Source of the DNA: Lachnospiraceae bacterium
GTDB lineage: Bacteria; Bacillota; Clostridia; Lachnospirales; Lachnospiraceae
Direction of reading: 5' to 3'
Assembly: GCA_022796475.1 (NCBI GenBank)
Contig: JAAWIS010000021.1
Span: 1-47,825, forward strand
DNA length: 47,825 nt
Within the stretch, counting starts at the first letter, position 1. Every line of letters starts with the position of its first letter. Made by a program: the position numbers and the translations under genes. The notes under the pieces were generated by a model that had not been told where the DNA came from, made no database searches, and saw nothing but the letters and a program-made list of their open reading frames with translations. This document shows, piece after piece, positions 16,623-25,765 of this stretch.

Positions 16623-19205
16623 TTACGCCTTTGCTAATGGTTTCCTCCCGCAGCACTGCTTATACTTCTTTCCGCTGCCGCATGGACAGGGATCATTTGG
16701 ATAAATCTTCTGCACATCCCGTTTTTTCGGCCCTTTGACCAAACTGGTATCTTTGTTCGTTCCGGTTACCTTAGCTGCCGGCTCCCGCTCTACCTTCTGT
16801 TCCACGCGGATATGATATAAGATACGGACAGTTTCTTCCCGGATAGCAGCCGTCATGCCGTCAAACATTTCAAATGCTCCCATCTTATACTCAACCACCG
16901 GATCTCTCTGGCCGTAAGCCTGGAGGCCAATCCCTTCACGTAGCTGATCCATGTCATCGATATGGGCCATCCACTTGTTGTCAATCACTTTAAGAAGGAT
17001 AACACGCTCGATTTCACGCATCTGTTCCGCCTCTGGGAACTGGGCTTCTTTTGCCTCATAAAGCTTAACTGCCTGTTCTTTTAACCGCTGCTTTAATCCG
17101 TTTTTATTGATGGATTTCATATCATCCGTCAGCGCAATCGGCTGCAATGGGATTACCGGAAGCAGAAGAGAGTTTAATTCCTTCAGATCCCAATTTTCCT
17201 GGCTTGCTTCATCCGGTATGGACAGATCCACAGCATTTTCCACAATATCCGTAACCATCTTCAGAATCACATCCCGCATATTGTCGCCGTCTAATACCTT
17301 CCGGCGCTCTGCATAAATCACCTCTCGCTGCTCGTTATTTACCTCGTCATACTTTAACAAGTTTTCACGGATTCCGAAGTTATTGGTTTCAATCTTCATC
17401 TGTGCTTTTTCGATTGCATTGGAAAGCATCTTATGCTCAATCTGTTCCCCCTCAGGAACGCCCAGGGCTTCAAACATCTTCATCAGACGCTCAGAGCCAA
17501 ACAGACGCATCAAATCATCTTCAAGGGACAGATAGAAACGGGATTCTCCCGGATCGCCCTGACGTCCAGAACGTCCGCGAAGCTGGTTATCAATTCGGCG
17601 CGACTCATGGCGTTCCGTTCCAATTACCTTTAAGCCACCTAATTCTCTGGCCTCTTCATCCAGCTTAATATCCGTACCACGGCCTGCCATATTGGTTGCA
17701 ATGGTAACCGCTCCATGGATTCCGGCGTCTGCCACAATTTCCGCTTCCAGTTCATGGAACTTTGCGTTCAATACCTTATGGGGGATTCCGCGCCTGCGAA
17801 GCATTCCGCTTAGCATTTCGGAAGTTTCGATTGTAATGGTGCCAACCAAAACGGGCTGCCCTTTTTCATGAGCTGCCTCAATCTCATCAACAACTGCTTT
17901 AAACTTTTCTTTTTTCGTTTTGTAAACTGCGTCATTTAAATCTACACGGGCAATCGGTTTATTTGTAGGAATGGCAATTACGTCCATGGCATAAATATTC
18001 CTGAATTCCCGCTCTTCCGTAAGGGCTGTACCTGTCATGCCGGCCTTCTTAACAAATTTATTGAAAAAATTCTGAAATGTGATGGTTGCCAAAGTCCTGC
18101 TTTCGCGGCGCACATTCACATGTTCTTTCGCTTCAATAGCCTGATGAAGTCCGTCCGAATAACGGCGGCCCGGCATGATACGCCCGGTAAACTCATCCAC
18201 GATCAATACTTCTTCATCTTTTACCACATAATCCTTATCCCGGTGCATCAGGTTATTTGCACGGAGTGCAAGGATGATATTATGCTGGATTTCCAGATTT
18301 TCCGGATCTGCCAGGTTTTCAATGTGAAAAAACTGCTCTACCTTTCGGACGCCTTGTTCCGTTAGGTTTACGACTTTATCTTTTTCATTAACAACAAAAT
18401 CTCCGGTTTCCTCAATCGTTTCCCCTAAAATTGCATTCATCTTGGAAAACTCGCCGGATTCCTCGCCCCGCTCTAACTGGTGAGCTAAAATATCGCAGAC
18501 TTCATAAAGTTTTGTGGATTTTCCGCTTTGTCCGGAAATAATCAGCGGAGTCCTTGCTTCATCAATCAGCACAGAGTCTACCTCATCGATAATAGCATAT
18601 TCAAGGCCGCGCAAAACCATCTGCTCTTTATAGATAGCCATATTATCTCTCAGATAGTCAAATCCAAGTTCATTGTTGGTTACATACGTAATGTCACAGG
18701 CGTAAGCTTCCTTCCTCTGTTCGGAATTCATATCGTTTAAAACCACGCCTACAGTTAAGCCTAAAAAACGGTGAACCTGACCCATCCACTCTGCATCACG
18801 CTTAGCCAGATAATCATTTACCGTAACAATGTGAACGCCTTTTCCTGCCAAAGCATTTAAGTAAGCCGGAGCCGTGGATACCAATGTCTTTCCTTCACCA
18901 GTACGCATCTCTGCAATTCGTCCCTGATGGAGCACAATGCCGCCGATTAACTGAACTCGGAAATGCTCCATATTTAAGGTTCTCTTAGCTGCTTCCCGAA
19001 CTGCTGCAAAAGCTTCCGGCAGAATATCATCCAATGTTTCGCCCTCAGCCAGACGTTCTTTAAAGATCCGCGTCTGGTCACGCAGTTCCTCATCCGACAT
19101 CTCTGTCATCCGGGGGCGCAGACTTTCAATCTTATCTACAAGGGGATAAATTAATTTCAATTCCCTCTCACTATGGGTTCCAAACATTTTTTCTATAATG
19201 TTCAT
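16623..19205 (-). CDS. secA: Preprotein translocase ATPase SecA
   Basis: 860 residues. SecA drives unfolded preproteins through SecYEG at the membrane. Walker A MRTGEGKT lies near residues 100-107; Walker B is in [17 protein letters not shown]; the second helicase lobe has [10 protein letters not shown] and [11 protein letters not shown]. The C-terminal zinc-binding SEC-C motif [15 protein letters not shown] is intact, so it can bind SecB-like partners or lipids. The ATG has TTAGGAGATTACCG upstream. It is transcribed away from hpf; in most Firmicutes hpf and secA point the same way, so the divergent layout with a long regulatory gap is unusual. Confidence 0.98.
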   Translation of the reverse strand: MNIIEKMFGTHSERELKLIYPLVDKIESLRPRMTEMSDEELRDQTRIFKERLAEGETLDDILPEAFAAVREAAKRTLNMEHFRVQLIGGIVLHQGRIAEMRTGEGKTLVSTAPAYLNALAGKGVHIVTVNDYLAKRDAEWMGQVHRFLGLTVGVVLNDMNSEQRKEAYACDITYVTNNELGFDYLRDNMAIYKEQMVLRGLEYAIIDEVDSVLIDEARTPLIISGQSGKSTKLYEVCDILAHQLERGEESGEFSKMNAILGETIEETGDFVVNEKDKVVNLTEQGVRKVEQFFHIENLADPENLEIQHNIILALRANNLMHRDKDYVVKDEEVLIVDEFTGRIMPGRRYSDGLHQAIEAKEHVNVRRESRTLATITFQNFFNKFVKKAGMTGTALTEEREFRNIYAMDVIAIPTNKPIARVDLNDAVYKTKKEKFKAVVDEIEAAHEKGQPVLVGTITIETSEMLSGMLRRRGIPHKVLNAKFHELEAEIVADAGIHGAVTIATNMAGRGTDIKLDEEARELGGLKVIGTERHESRRIDNQLRGRSGRQGDPGESRFYLSLEDDLMRLFGSERLMKMFEALGVPEGEQIEHKMLSNAIEKAQMKIETNNFGIRENLLKYDEVNNEQREVIYAERRKVLDGDNMRDVILKMVTDIVENAVDLSIPDEASQENWDLKELNSLLLPVIPLQPIALTDDMKSINKNGLKQRLKEQAVKLYEAKEAQFPEAEQMREIERVILLKVIDNKWMAHIDDMDQLREGIGLQAYGQRDPVVEYKMGAFEMFDGMTAAIREETVRILYHIRVEQKVEREPAAKVTGTNKDTSLVKGPKKRDVQKIYPNDPCPCGSGKKYKQCCGRKPLAKA

Positions 19206-19268
19206 CGGTAATCTCCTAACTGTTTCAATACCATTTCCTTCAATACAATTCTAATCATAATCTTCCTT

Positions 19269-19297
19269 ATTGTATCACTAAGTTACCTTTAATTCAA
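19269..19297 (-). promoter_or_regulatory. Predicted promoter of secA
   Basis: Minus strand: TTGAAT (19292-19297), 17-bp spacer, TACAAT (19269-19274) with an extended TG. It lies about 65 nt before the secA start codon. Confidence 0.65.
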
Positions 19298-19402
19298 TCT
19301 GTTCATAAAAAATTAACATTCCTTATGTTTCTTTCGTTACCATAACATTCCCTATTATGGTCAACTATGCAACTTGCACAAAATCTATGTTTGTTTTTTG
19401 AC

Positions 19403-19516
19403 TTATCCACATTATCCACATTTTTCATCCACACTTTTCCTATTTTTTATCCACTGAGAAAACCTTGATATTGCAGGAAATGAAAGTTATGCACCAAGTT
19501 ATCCACATTATCCACA
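19403..19516 (+). promoter_or_regulatory. Cluster of DnaA boxes between secA and hpf
   Basis: Four perfect TTATCCACA nonamers lie in two head-to-tail pairs, 19403-19411 with 19412-19420, and 19499-19507 with 19508-19516. Each pair forms the 18-mer TTATCCACATTATCCACA. One-mismatch boxes lie at 19425-19433 and 19447-19455, and a weaker AAATCCACA at 19539-19547. All point the same way. This sits inside a 587-bp AT-rich gene-free stretch (19206-19792) that otherwise holds only the secA and hpf promoters. By chance the 9-mer is expected about 0.4 times in the whole window on both strands. No dnaA, dnaN or rpmH is near, so this is more likely a DnaA-titrating or DnaA-regulated site than oriC itself. 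Confidence 0.75.
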
Positions 19517-19733
19517 ATTTCTTTCCGGATAAAACCGAAAATCCACAAGATTCCCAATATTGGAAAAACTTTGTACAGATGTCATAAACCGACAGAAATC
19601 GATAAATTATTTCTATTTTCCCCTTGACTTTTTTATTCCGGAGGATTCGTATTTCAAAAAACAATTCTTCACTGCAAAAGAATAAATTTATAAAAAATCC
19701 CCCAAAATTGTCTTTGCAATTCAGCGGTATTTC

Positions 19734-19762
19734 TTGTCTTTTTCAAATAAATATGTTATACT
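19734..19762 (+). promoter_or_regulatory. Predicted promoter of hpf
   Basis: Plus strand: TTGTCT (19734-19739), 17-bp spacer, TATACT (19757-19762) preceded by TGT, an extended -10. It lies about 30 nt before the hpf start. Confidence 0.65.
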
Positions 19763-19792
19763 GGACTCATCTCAATAAAAGGAGTTGATTAT

Positions 19793-20323
19793 ATGCGTTA
19801 CACAATCGTCGGAAGAAATATTGAAGTAACCCAAGGGCTTCGGGATGCCATTACAGAAAAAATCGGAAAACTGGATCGCTACTTTACTCCTGATACCGAG
19901 GTGAATGTCACCTTAAGCGTACAGAGAGAGCGCCAGAGCATTGAAGTAACCATCCCAATCAAAGGAAGTATTATCCGCGCTGAAGAGTCCAGCAGCGATA
20001 TGTATGTGTCCATCGACCTGGTGGAAGAAATTATTGAACGTCAAATTTTAAAATATAAGAAAAAGCTGATCGACCGGAAGCAGTCCTCACCTTCTTTCTC
20101 GGAAGCATTCCTCCAGGAAGAAACTCCTATTACAGAAGAGGATATTAAGATTGTCAAAACGAAAAAATTTGCAGTAAAGCCTATGGATCCGGAAGAAGCC
20201 TGTCTGCAGATGGAACTTTTAGGACACAGTTTTTATGTATTCTTAAATTCAGAAAGCGATCAGGTTTGTGTAGTATATAAGCGCAAAGGCGGCACATATG
20301 GACTGATTGAACCGGAATTTTAG
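19793..20323 (+). CDS. hpf: Ribosome hibernation promoting factor, long form
   Basis: 176 residues. Long HPF links two 70S ribosomes into inactive 100S dimers during slow growth. The N-terminal domain (MRYTIVGRNIEVTQGLRDAI to about residue 100) binds the decoding centre. After a linker, the C-terminal dimerisation domain starts near residue 118 (IVKTKKFAVKPMDPEEACLQMELLGHSFYVF). AAAGGAG precedes the ATG. A strong terminator follows. It is divergent from secA across the DnaA-box cluster. Confidence 0.95.
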   Translation: MRYTIVGRNIEVTQGLRDAITEKIGKLDRYFTPDTEVNVTLSVQRERQSIEVTIPIKGSIIRAEESSSDMYVSIDLVEEIIERQILKYKKKLIDRKQSSPSFSEAFLQEETPITEEDIKIVKTKKFAVKPMDPEEACLQMELLGHSFYVFLNSESDQVCVVYKRKGGTYGLIEPEF

Positions 20324-20369
20324 CCTTTGCCTGTGATTTTCAGTTATGTACCCCAAATTAAAATGTTAC

Positions 20370-20397
20370 AAAAAAGCTGCCTAAGGGCAGCTTTTTT
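20370..20397 (+). terminator. Rho-independent terminator after hpf
   Basis: AAAAAAGCTGCC, TAAG loop, GGCAGCTTTTTT: a perfect stem with a T-run, about 45 nt after the hpf stop. Confidence 0.92.
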
Positions 20398-20460
20398 GTA
20401 TGCTAAATCCTGTTTTGTATCTTAAAGCCTGTGTCTAATCATACCATCAGTACAAGAATA

Positions 20461-20702
<242 letters not shown>

Positions 20703-20791
20703 TCACATCTGCCTTAACCTATTGCCATTAACCTGTAAATTACTCATAGAGTTTTGTCATAATATTTCTTTCACAAATACTGCTCTCATTC

Positions 20792-20821
20792 TTGCAAACC
20801 AATGGATCCGGATGGTATAAT
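20792..20821 (+). promoter_or_regulatory. Predicted promoter of the DUF1576 gene
   Basis: Plus strand: TTGCAA (20792-20797), 18-bp spacer, perfect TATAAT (20816-20821) with an extended TG two bases upstream. It gives a leader of about 110 nt. Confidence 0.65.
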
Positions 20822-20937
20822 TCTTTTCAGATACCCTTAGCGGACAAAAGAATACACACTCAAAGCCCGCTAAGCGTAACAACATTGCACATCTGTATGG
20901 AAACGGATCCTTTATGTTCCGGCAGACGGAGGAGAAA

Positions 20938-22392
20938 ATGAAGCAAACTCGTTATACAAACAGTCAAATCATCAACGGAACGGCTTTTGGCTTTTCTGCC
21001 ACGTTCCTGGTTTCAGCGTGGATCGCCGCTATATATACAGGAGAATGGGGAATGGTATGGTCAAACTGGTATCACATTATGATTTCCCCCTGCCCCCTGG
21101 TCACAGATTACCTGGCATTAGGAGGGCTGTCCAGCGCCATGCTGAATGCGGGCGCCTGTGGAATGGCCTGTTTTCTTTTTATGGCTGGTCTGAAAGGCGA
21201 ATCCCAGGCCAATACCTTAGCCGGATATTTCCTGGTTATCGCCCACTGTTTTTACGGTCTTAACTTTTTTAATATGTGGCCTTGCTTCCTGGCTCCACTC
21301 CTCTATCTTTACTGGAAAAAGCTGGATTTCAAAAAAAATCTTCATGTCTGCATGTTTGCCACATCTTTTGCACCGTTTATCAGCGAGTTTTTATTCCGTT
21401 ATACCCAAAGAGGAAGTTACGTTTTCGGCCATCTTAACTTAACTTGGTCCGGTATCCTGCTTACTATTTTATTTAGCCTGCTGTTAGGTTTTGTGATCCC
21501 GGCTATCCTGCCTGGCGCCCAGGCTTGGCACAAAGGCTACAATCTGTATAACGGCGGACTGGCTTTCGGTATTTTCGGCTTTTTTGTTTATAACTTCATG
21601 TATCGGACTATGGGGATTCTTTCAATGGGGCCGGTTTTCCACAACAATGAAATTTACAATCGGTTTCACCACTCCTACCGGCTGTATGCCAACTGCTTTT
21701 TTCTTGTGATTTTTCTGACCTGTCTTCTGGCCGGGTATCTGTTAAACGGCAAAAGCTTTCAGGGATACCGGCTTTTGCTTAAGGATACCGGGCACAGCAG
21801 CAATTTTTCTGAAAAATACGGAATGCCGGTGTGCCTGATTAATATTGGCTGTTACGGACTTCTGTTTTTAGCCTATTTGAATATTGTGATTCATTTCACA
21901 CAAGGAGCCGGATTCACTGGCCCTACCATAGGTGTGGCTTTAGCCGCTTTAACCTTTACCGCCATGGGGCAGCATCCTAAAAACGTATGGCCTATTATAA
22001 TCGGATACCAGATCCTTTATCTGGTTACTTCTTTTTTCTGTCATATTAATGGGAGGGAAATCACCTGGTCAATTACTACCCAGGGATATATTAACGGCGT
22101 TGCCTTTGCTACCGGGCTTTGTCCGATTGTAGGCCGTTATGGTGTACGGGCTGGTTTTCTATCCGGCTTCTTATGTGCATCCATGTGTACTGCCACCAGC
22201 GCACTTCATGGAGGGTTTGTTCTCTATAATGGCGGCTTTACTACCGGAATCACCGCTTTAATTCTGCTTCCAATTTTAGAACATTATATCCCAAAAACAA
22301 GGGATGAAATGAAACCCCAGGCACCTATCATGCAGGGCATGATTACCCTGGTAGAAAATATCTCCTCTTCCGGAAAAAATGGCCAGGATTAA
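20938..22392 (+). CDS. DUF1576 polytopic membrane protein
   Basis: About 484 residues with around ten to twelve hydrophobic segments. The sequence matches my recollection of DUF1576, a family of multi-spanning proteins found mainly in Firmicutes, of unknown function. Two glycine-rich internal segments with similar wording, YNLYNGGLAFGIFGF and HGGFVLYNGGFTTGI, suggest an internal duplication, as in many transporters. I chose the ATG at 20938 because GGAGGAG lies 5 nt upstream; an in-frame ATG 24 nt earlier lacks a site. It is a single-gene unit between its promoter and a bidirectional terminator. A transport role is only an inference from topology. Confidence 0.75.
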   Translation: MKQTRYTNSQIINGTAFGFSATFLVSAWIAAIYTGEWGMVWSNWYHIMISPCPLVTDYLALGGLSSAMLNAGACGMACFLFMAGLKGESQANTLAGYFLVIAHCFYGLNFFNMWPCFLAPLLYLYWKKLDFKKNLHVCMFATSFAPFISEFLFRYTQRGSYVFGHLNLTWSGILLTILFSLLLGFVIPAILPGAQAWHKGYNLYNGGLAFGIFGFFVYNFMYRTMGILSMGPVFHNNEIYNRFHHSYRLYANCFFLVIFLTCLLAGYLLNGKSFQGYRLLLKDTGHSSNFSEKYGMPVCLINIGCYGLLFLAYLNIVIHFTQGAGFTGPTIGVALAALTFTAMGQHPKNVWPIIIGYQILYLVTSFFCHINGREITWSITTQGYINGVAFATGLCPIVGRYGVRAGFLSGFLCASMCTATSALHGGFVLYNGGFTTGITALILLPILEHYIPKTRDEMKPQAPIMQGMITLVENISSSGKNGQD

Positions 22393-22406
22393 CTCCTGAC
22401 CATTTT
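22376..22406. terminator. Bidirectional terminator between DUF1576 and NlpC/P60 genes
   Basis: AAAATGGCCAGGA and TCCTGACCATTTT pair over 13 positions with one mismatch around a 5-nt loop, with A and T tracts on the two sides. It overlaps the last codons of the DUF1576 gene and serves the convergent pair. Confidence 0.75.
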
Positions 22407-22430
22407 AATTGGTACAGATAATATTGGAAA

Positions 22431-23783
22431 TCAGTCTAAAAATGTTACGGCCCTGCATGGCGTCCGATAATTGGCCGGGCTGATGATAATCCCGGTTTTC
22501 GCGCTGGCCGCATGGATTACCTGGCCGCCTCCAATATAGATTGCCACATGGTTTATGGTATCGCCGCTGGCATAAAACAGCAAATCACCTGGCTGAACTG
22601 CGTTAATGGAAATCATCCGGCCGTTGACAGCCTGCTCTCTGGAATTTCGTCCTGTCTGGATTCCAAAATGTTCGTAAATCCGCATAACAAATCCAGAACA
22701 ATCCGCACCCTGAGTCAGGCTGCTGCCGCCATATACATAGGGATTTCCTAAAAACTGCTTTGCATATGCAACTACCGCTGTTCTGGTTGCAGAAACCATG
22801 GCCGACGAAGCATTCCCTCCGGGGCCATAGGAAATGCCGGGCTGTTCCGAAGAAGATGGGACGGTAATTGGAGCCTGCACCTGAGGATTATTTCCGTTGC
22901 CGAAAGGATTTGCCGCTATGGTTTGACTTTCCTGGCTTGTCTGACCGAAAGCAGGTTCCGGAATCATGGTAACAGCAGAATCTCCTATCGCTTTGGGCGT
23001 TTCAGCCGGCTTCAAGCTTCCGGACCCTGAATCATTTTTCGCTTCAACCATCTTAATTTCTTCCAAATTCTGCAAAGCAGCTTCTGCTTCCTGCTTCCTT
23101 TTTGCTTCCTCCGCAAGTTTAGACGCCTCTTCTTCCAGTGAAACAGCTTGTCTGAATTCAATCCGGGTAGTTATGTAATCCATGGATACATACCCTTCCA
23201 GGTCTTCATCCACGGAAAGATGTGCAAAATGATTTGCTTCCCCCAGCATCACATACTCTGCCCCCTGAGGCAATGTGGTAAGAACAGGCGCCGACAAATC
23301 AGGCGCTGCCCGAAGCCGCAGAGCTGTTCCCTGGATAATGGCATATTCTGTTCCGATTTCTCTGGCAATTTCTTCTGCCTGGGCGCCTGTGATAAAGTAC
23401 TGGGCTTTTATATAACCGCTTACGTTCCCAGACTGGATCTGATACCAATTGCCGCCCTCCCCTTCTACTGTCTGCAGAATAGTGGCTGCACAATTATTAT
23501 ATATTTTTCCTACCACCTGTCCTGATGTGTTTGGTTCCTGGCGAATATTTACGTAATCTGATACCTGAGAAACCGCAATATTCTGGTAATCCTCCGGCGC
23601 TGTTACCCGCCAGAGATCACGATTGCTTACAGAAAGAACCTCATTCTCCCTCATTTCCACAAGCTCTTCCTGATTCACACCATTTCTCCGGTCTTCTTCA
23701 TAAATACCAATTCTGAAGCCTGTCCCAATCAAACATAACAGGAATCCTGCTGCTAATATTTGTGTTTTCACCCGTCCCTTCAT
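22431..23783 (-). CDS. SH3-domain and NlpC/P60 cell-wall endopeptidase
   Basis: About 450 residues. An N-terminal basic and hydrophobic segment (about 1-24) is a signal or anchor. Two bacterial SH3 domains follow (about 75-135, YVNIRQEPNTSGQVVGKIY; and 145-205, ALRLRAAPDLSAPVL), then a low-complexity Glu/Ala and Pro/Ser linker. The C-terminal ~110 residues form an NlpC/P60 domain with catalytic Cys in GADCSGFVMR, His in NHVAIYI and a further HAAS. Such enzymes cut D-Glu-diaminopimelate peptide bonds in peptidoglycan outside the cell, with SH3 domains holding the wall. The ATG start was preferred over an in-frame TTG 36 nt earlier. It lies 78 nt after trxB on the same strand. Confidence 0.93.
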   Translation of the reverse strand: MKGRVKTQILAAGFLLCLIGTGFRIGIYEEDRRNGVNQEELVEMRENEVLSVSNRDLWRVTAPEDYQNIAVSQVSDYVNIRQEPNTSGQVVGKIYNNCAATILQTVEGEGGNWYQIQSGNVSGYIKAQYFITGAQAEEIAREIGTEYAIIQGTALRLRAAPDLSAPVLTTLPQGAEYVMLGEANHFAHLSVDEDLEGYVSMDYITTRIEFRQAVSLEEEASKLAEEAKRKQEAEAALQNLEEIKMVEAKNDSGSGSLKPAETPKAIGDSAVTMIPEPAFGQTSQESQTIAANPFGNGNNPQVQAPITVPSSSEQPGISYGPGGNASSAMVSATRTAVVAYAKQFLGNPYVYGGSSLTQGADCSGFVMRIYEHFGIQTGRNSREQAVNGRMISINAVQPGDLLFYASGDTINHVAIYIGGGQVIHAASAKTGIIISPANYRTPCRAVTFLD

Positions 23784-23861
23784 CCACCTCTTCCTTTTTA
23801 TCCTGAATGGCCCTGTCAAATATCAGACAGACACCATATTACTATTCTGTCTGCATAATAT

Positions 23862-24848
23862 TCAGGTAACTCTTCCTGTCTGTTCGCCCCTCTGCTGCAC
23901 TTTACTTTCCTCCCGGCCAAACCGTGCCAGATACCGTTCTGCACTGGTTACTGCATTTGCCCCGTCTGCTGCCGCCGTTACAACCTGCCGGAGAGATTTC
24001 GTGCGCACATCCCCTGCTGCAAATATCCCTGGAACGGAAGTTGCACAGTCTTCTTCCGCCTTAATGTATCCATCTTCCATCGCCACCAGCCCCTTGAATG
24101 CCTGGCTGTTGGGAGTAATTCCAACTGCGATAAACACCCCTTGAACCTGCAGATCCCTGATCTGCCCGTTTATTACGGATTTCAGCTTTAAATTTTCTAC
24201 CTGATCGTCGCCTTCAATCGCGTCCACCACTGTATCCCAAATCACCTCAATGTTTTCTTGGGCCTCCATGGTTTCCTGAAGAATCTTTGCGCCTCTCAGT
24301 TCATTTCTCCGATGAATTACGTATACTTTGCTGCACATCCTGGAAAGAAAAATCGCATCTTCTAATGCTACATCACCGCCGCCAACTACTGCCGTTACCT
24401 TATTCCGGAAAAAAGCGCCGTCGCAGGTAGCACAGTACGAAACCCCCCTTCCCCTAAGCCTTTCTTCGCCGGAAACTCCGAGCATTCTGTGAGTTGCCCC
24501 AGAGGCAAGAATAATCGTTTTGGCCAAGTAAGTTCCATTTTCTCCCACTGCCTGCTTCCAGCTCCCTTTTGGAGCACTTGTTTCCTGCACCTGAAGTTCT
24601 TTTATCTCATCTTCTATAAATACGGCTCCTAACTGTTCTGCATGTTCCCTGAACTTCATTCCCAGTTCAAAGCCGCCGATTCCCATAAGTCCGGGATAGT
24701 TGTCCACATCCATAGTAGTCAGCACCTGCCCGCCGCTCATCATCTCTTTTTCGATTACCGCCGTATTTAAACGAGCCCGCTGGGCATAAATCGCTGCTGA
24801 CAGCCCTGCCGGGCCAGAGCCAATTATAAGCAAATCATATTTCTCCAT
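23862..24848 (-). CDS. trxB: Thioredoxin reductase
   Basis: 328 residues. It passes electrons from NADPH through FAD to thioredoxin. The FAD motif GSGPAGLSAA is at residues 10-19. The redox pair is CATC at 139-142 followed by DGAFF. The NADPH-binding motif VVGGGDVALEDA follows, and a C-terminal GIFAAGDVRTKSLRQVVTAAADGA is the second FAD-contact region. Compared with the typical 305-315 residues it has a slightly longer tail (GREESKVQQRGEQTGRVT). AGGAGATTGAAAT precedes the ATG. No thioredoxin gene is adjacent. Confidence 0.95.
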   Translation of the reverse strand: MEKYDLLIIGSGPAGLSAAIYAQRARLNTAVIEKEMMSGGQVLTTMDVDNYPGLMGIGGFELGMKFREHAEQLGAVFIEDEIKELQVQETSAPKGSWKQAVGENGTYLAKTIILASGATHRMLGVSGEERLRGRGVSYCATCDGAFFRNKVTAVVGGGDVALEDAIFLSRMCSKVYVIHRRNELRGAKILQETMEAQENIEVIWDTVVDAIEGDDQVENLKLKSVINGQIRDLQVQGVFIAVGITPNSQAFKGLVAMEDGYIKAEEDCATSVPGIFAAGDVRTKSLRQVVTAAADGANAVTSAERYLARFGREESKVQQRGEQTGRVT

Positions 24849-24943
24849 ATTTCAATCTCCTGACTATATTTTCCAATTTTTATAAATAGATGTCAAATGT
24901 TTCCTGTCGGCTTCCCTTTTGCGGTTGTATTTTCTTATTTTTT

Positions 24944-24952
24944 AGTATAACA
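24944..24952 (-). promoter_or_regulatory. Extended -10 element upstream of trxB
   Basis: Minus strand TGTTATACT, an extended -10 without a good -35. It lies about 95 nt before the trxB start. A TTGACA at 24891-24896 could belong to a nearer promoter but would leave almost no leader, so I prefer this site. Confidence 0.35.
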
Positions 24953-25017
24953 TATTTTCATGGCATAATTCTATTGATTTTCTTACAATTCTGTTACATG
25001 TAGAAAGGATACTGCAA

Positions 25018-25758
25018 ATGGAACCTGCACCTTCTAAAACCATTTTAATTACTGGCGCTTCCCGTGGAATCGGGAAAGCAGCCGCTTTAAAATTTGCCCA
25101 GCATGGCTGGCAGATTGCAATCACCTGTATTCAAAATACAGAAAAACTGCTTCAGGTCAAAAATGAAATCCAGGCTCTCGGAAGCCCCTGCTTAGCTTAC
25201 ACCGGAAACATGGGAGATTTTGATTCCTGCCGCCGTCTGTTTCAGCAAATTCAGATCCAGCTTGGTCCTGTGGACGCGCTGGTAAATAATGCGGGAATCT
25301 CACGAATCGGCCTGCTTCAGGATATGTCCATCTCAGAGTGGAATCAAATTATAGAAAGCGATTTAACCTCTGTATTCTGCTGCTGCCGCTTAGCTCTGCC
25401 GGAGATGATCCGACGCCGCAGCGGGCGAATCGTTAATATTTCCTCTGTTTGGGGAGTCTGCGGCGCATCCTGCGAAGCAGCTTATTCCGCTGCAAAAGGC
25501 GGAGTCAACGCGTTAACAAAAGCATTGGCAAAAGAACTTGCCCCCAGCAATATTCAGGTGAATGCCATTGCATGCGGAGCCATTGAAACGGAAATGAACC
25601 AGTGGATGGAACCATCCGAAAAAAAAGCCCTGCTGGAAGAAATTCCTGCAGGACGAATGGGACAGCCTTCTGAAGTAGCTGAGCTGATTTTTCAGTTGAT
25701 TACCGGAAATTCTTATCTGACCGGTCAGATAATCAATCTGGACGGAGGATGGATTTAA
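25018..25758 (+). CDS. SDR-family oxidoreductase (FabG-like)
   Basis: 246 residues. Classical short-chain dehydrogenase: cofactor loop TGASRGIGKA (about 13-22), NNAG at about 89-92, catalytic Ser in NISSVWG and YxxxK as YSAAKGG. An Asn-rich structural site and a C-terminal NLDGGW end match FabG-type 3-oxoacyl-ACP reductases. It stands alone, not in a fatty-acid operon, so the substrate is uncertain and it may act on another ketone or alcohol. AAAGGAT precedes the ATG. Its stop lies only 7 nt from the convergent MATE gene, leaving no room for a terminator between them. Confidence 0.88.
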   Translation: MEPAPSKTILITGASRGIGKAAALKFAQHGWQIAITCIQNTEKLLQVKNEIQALGSPCLAYTGNMGDFDSCRRLFQQIQIQLGPVDALVNNAGISRIGLLQDMSISEWNQIIESDLTSVFCCCRLALPEMIRRRSGRIVNISSVWGVCGASCEAAYSAAKGGVNALTKALAKELAPSNIQVNAIACGAIETEMNQWMEPSEKKALLEEIPAGRMGQPSEVAELIFQLITGNSYLTGQIINLDGGWI

Positions 25759-25765
25759 TTGATAT

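Noticed and set aside
19403-19516. Chromosomal replication origin
   Set aside because: No dnaA, dnaN, rpmH or gidB lies nearby and no clear DnaA-trio or unwinding element was seen; the boxes are reported as an accessory cluster.
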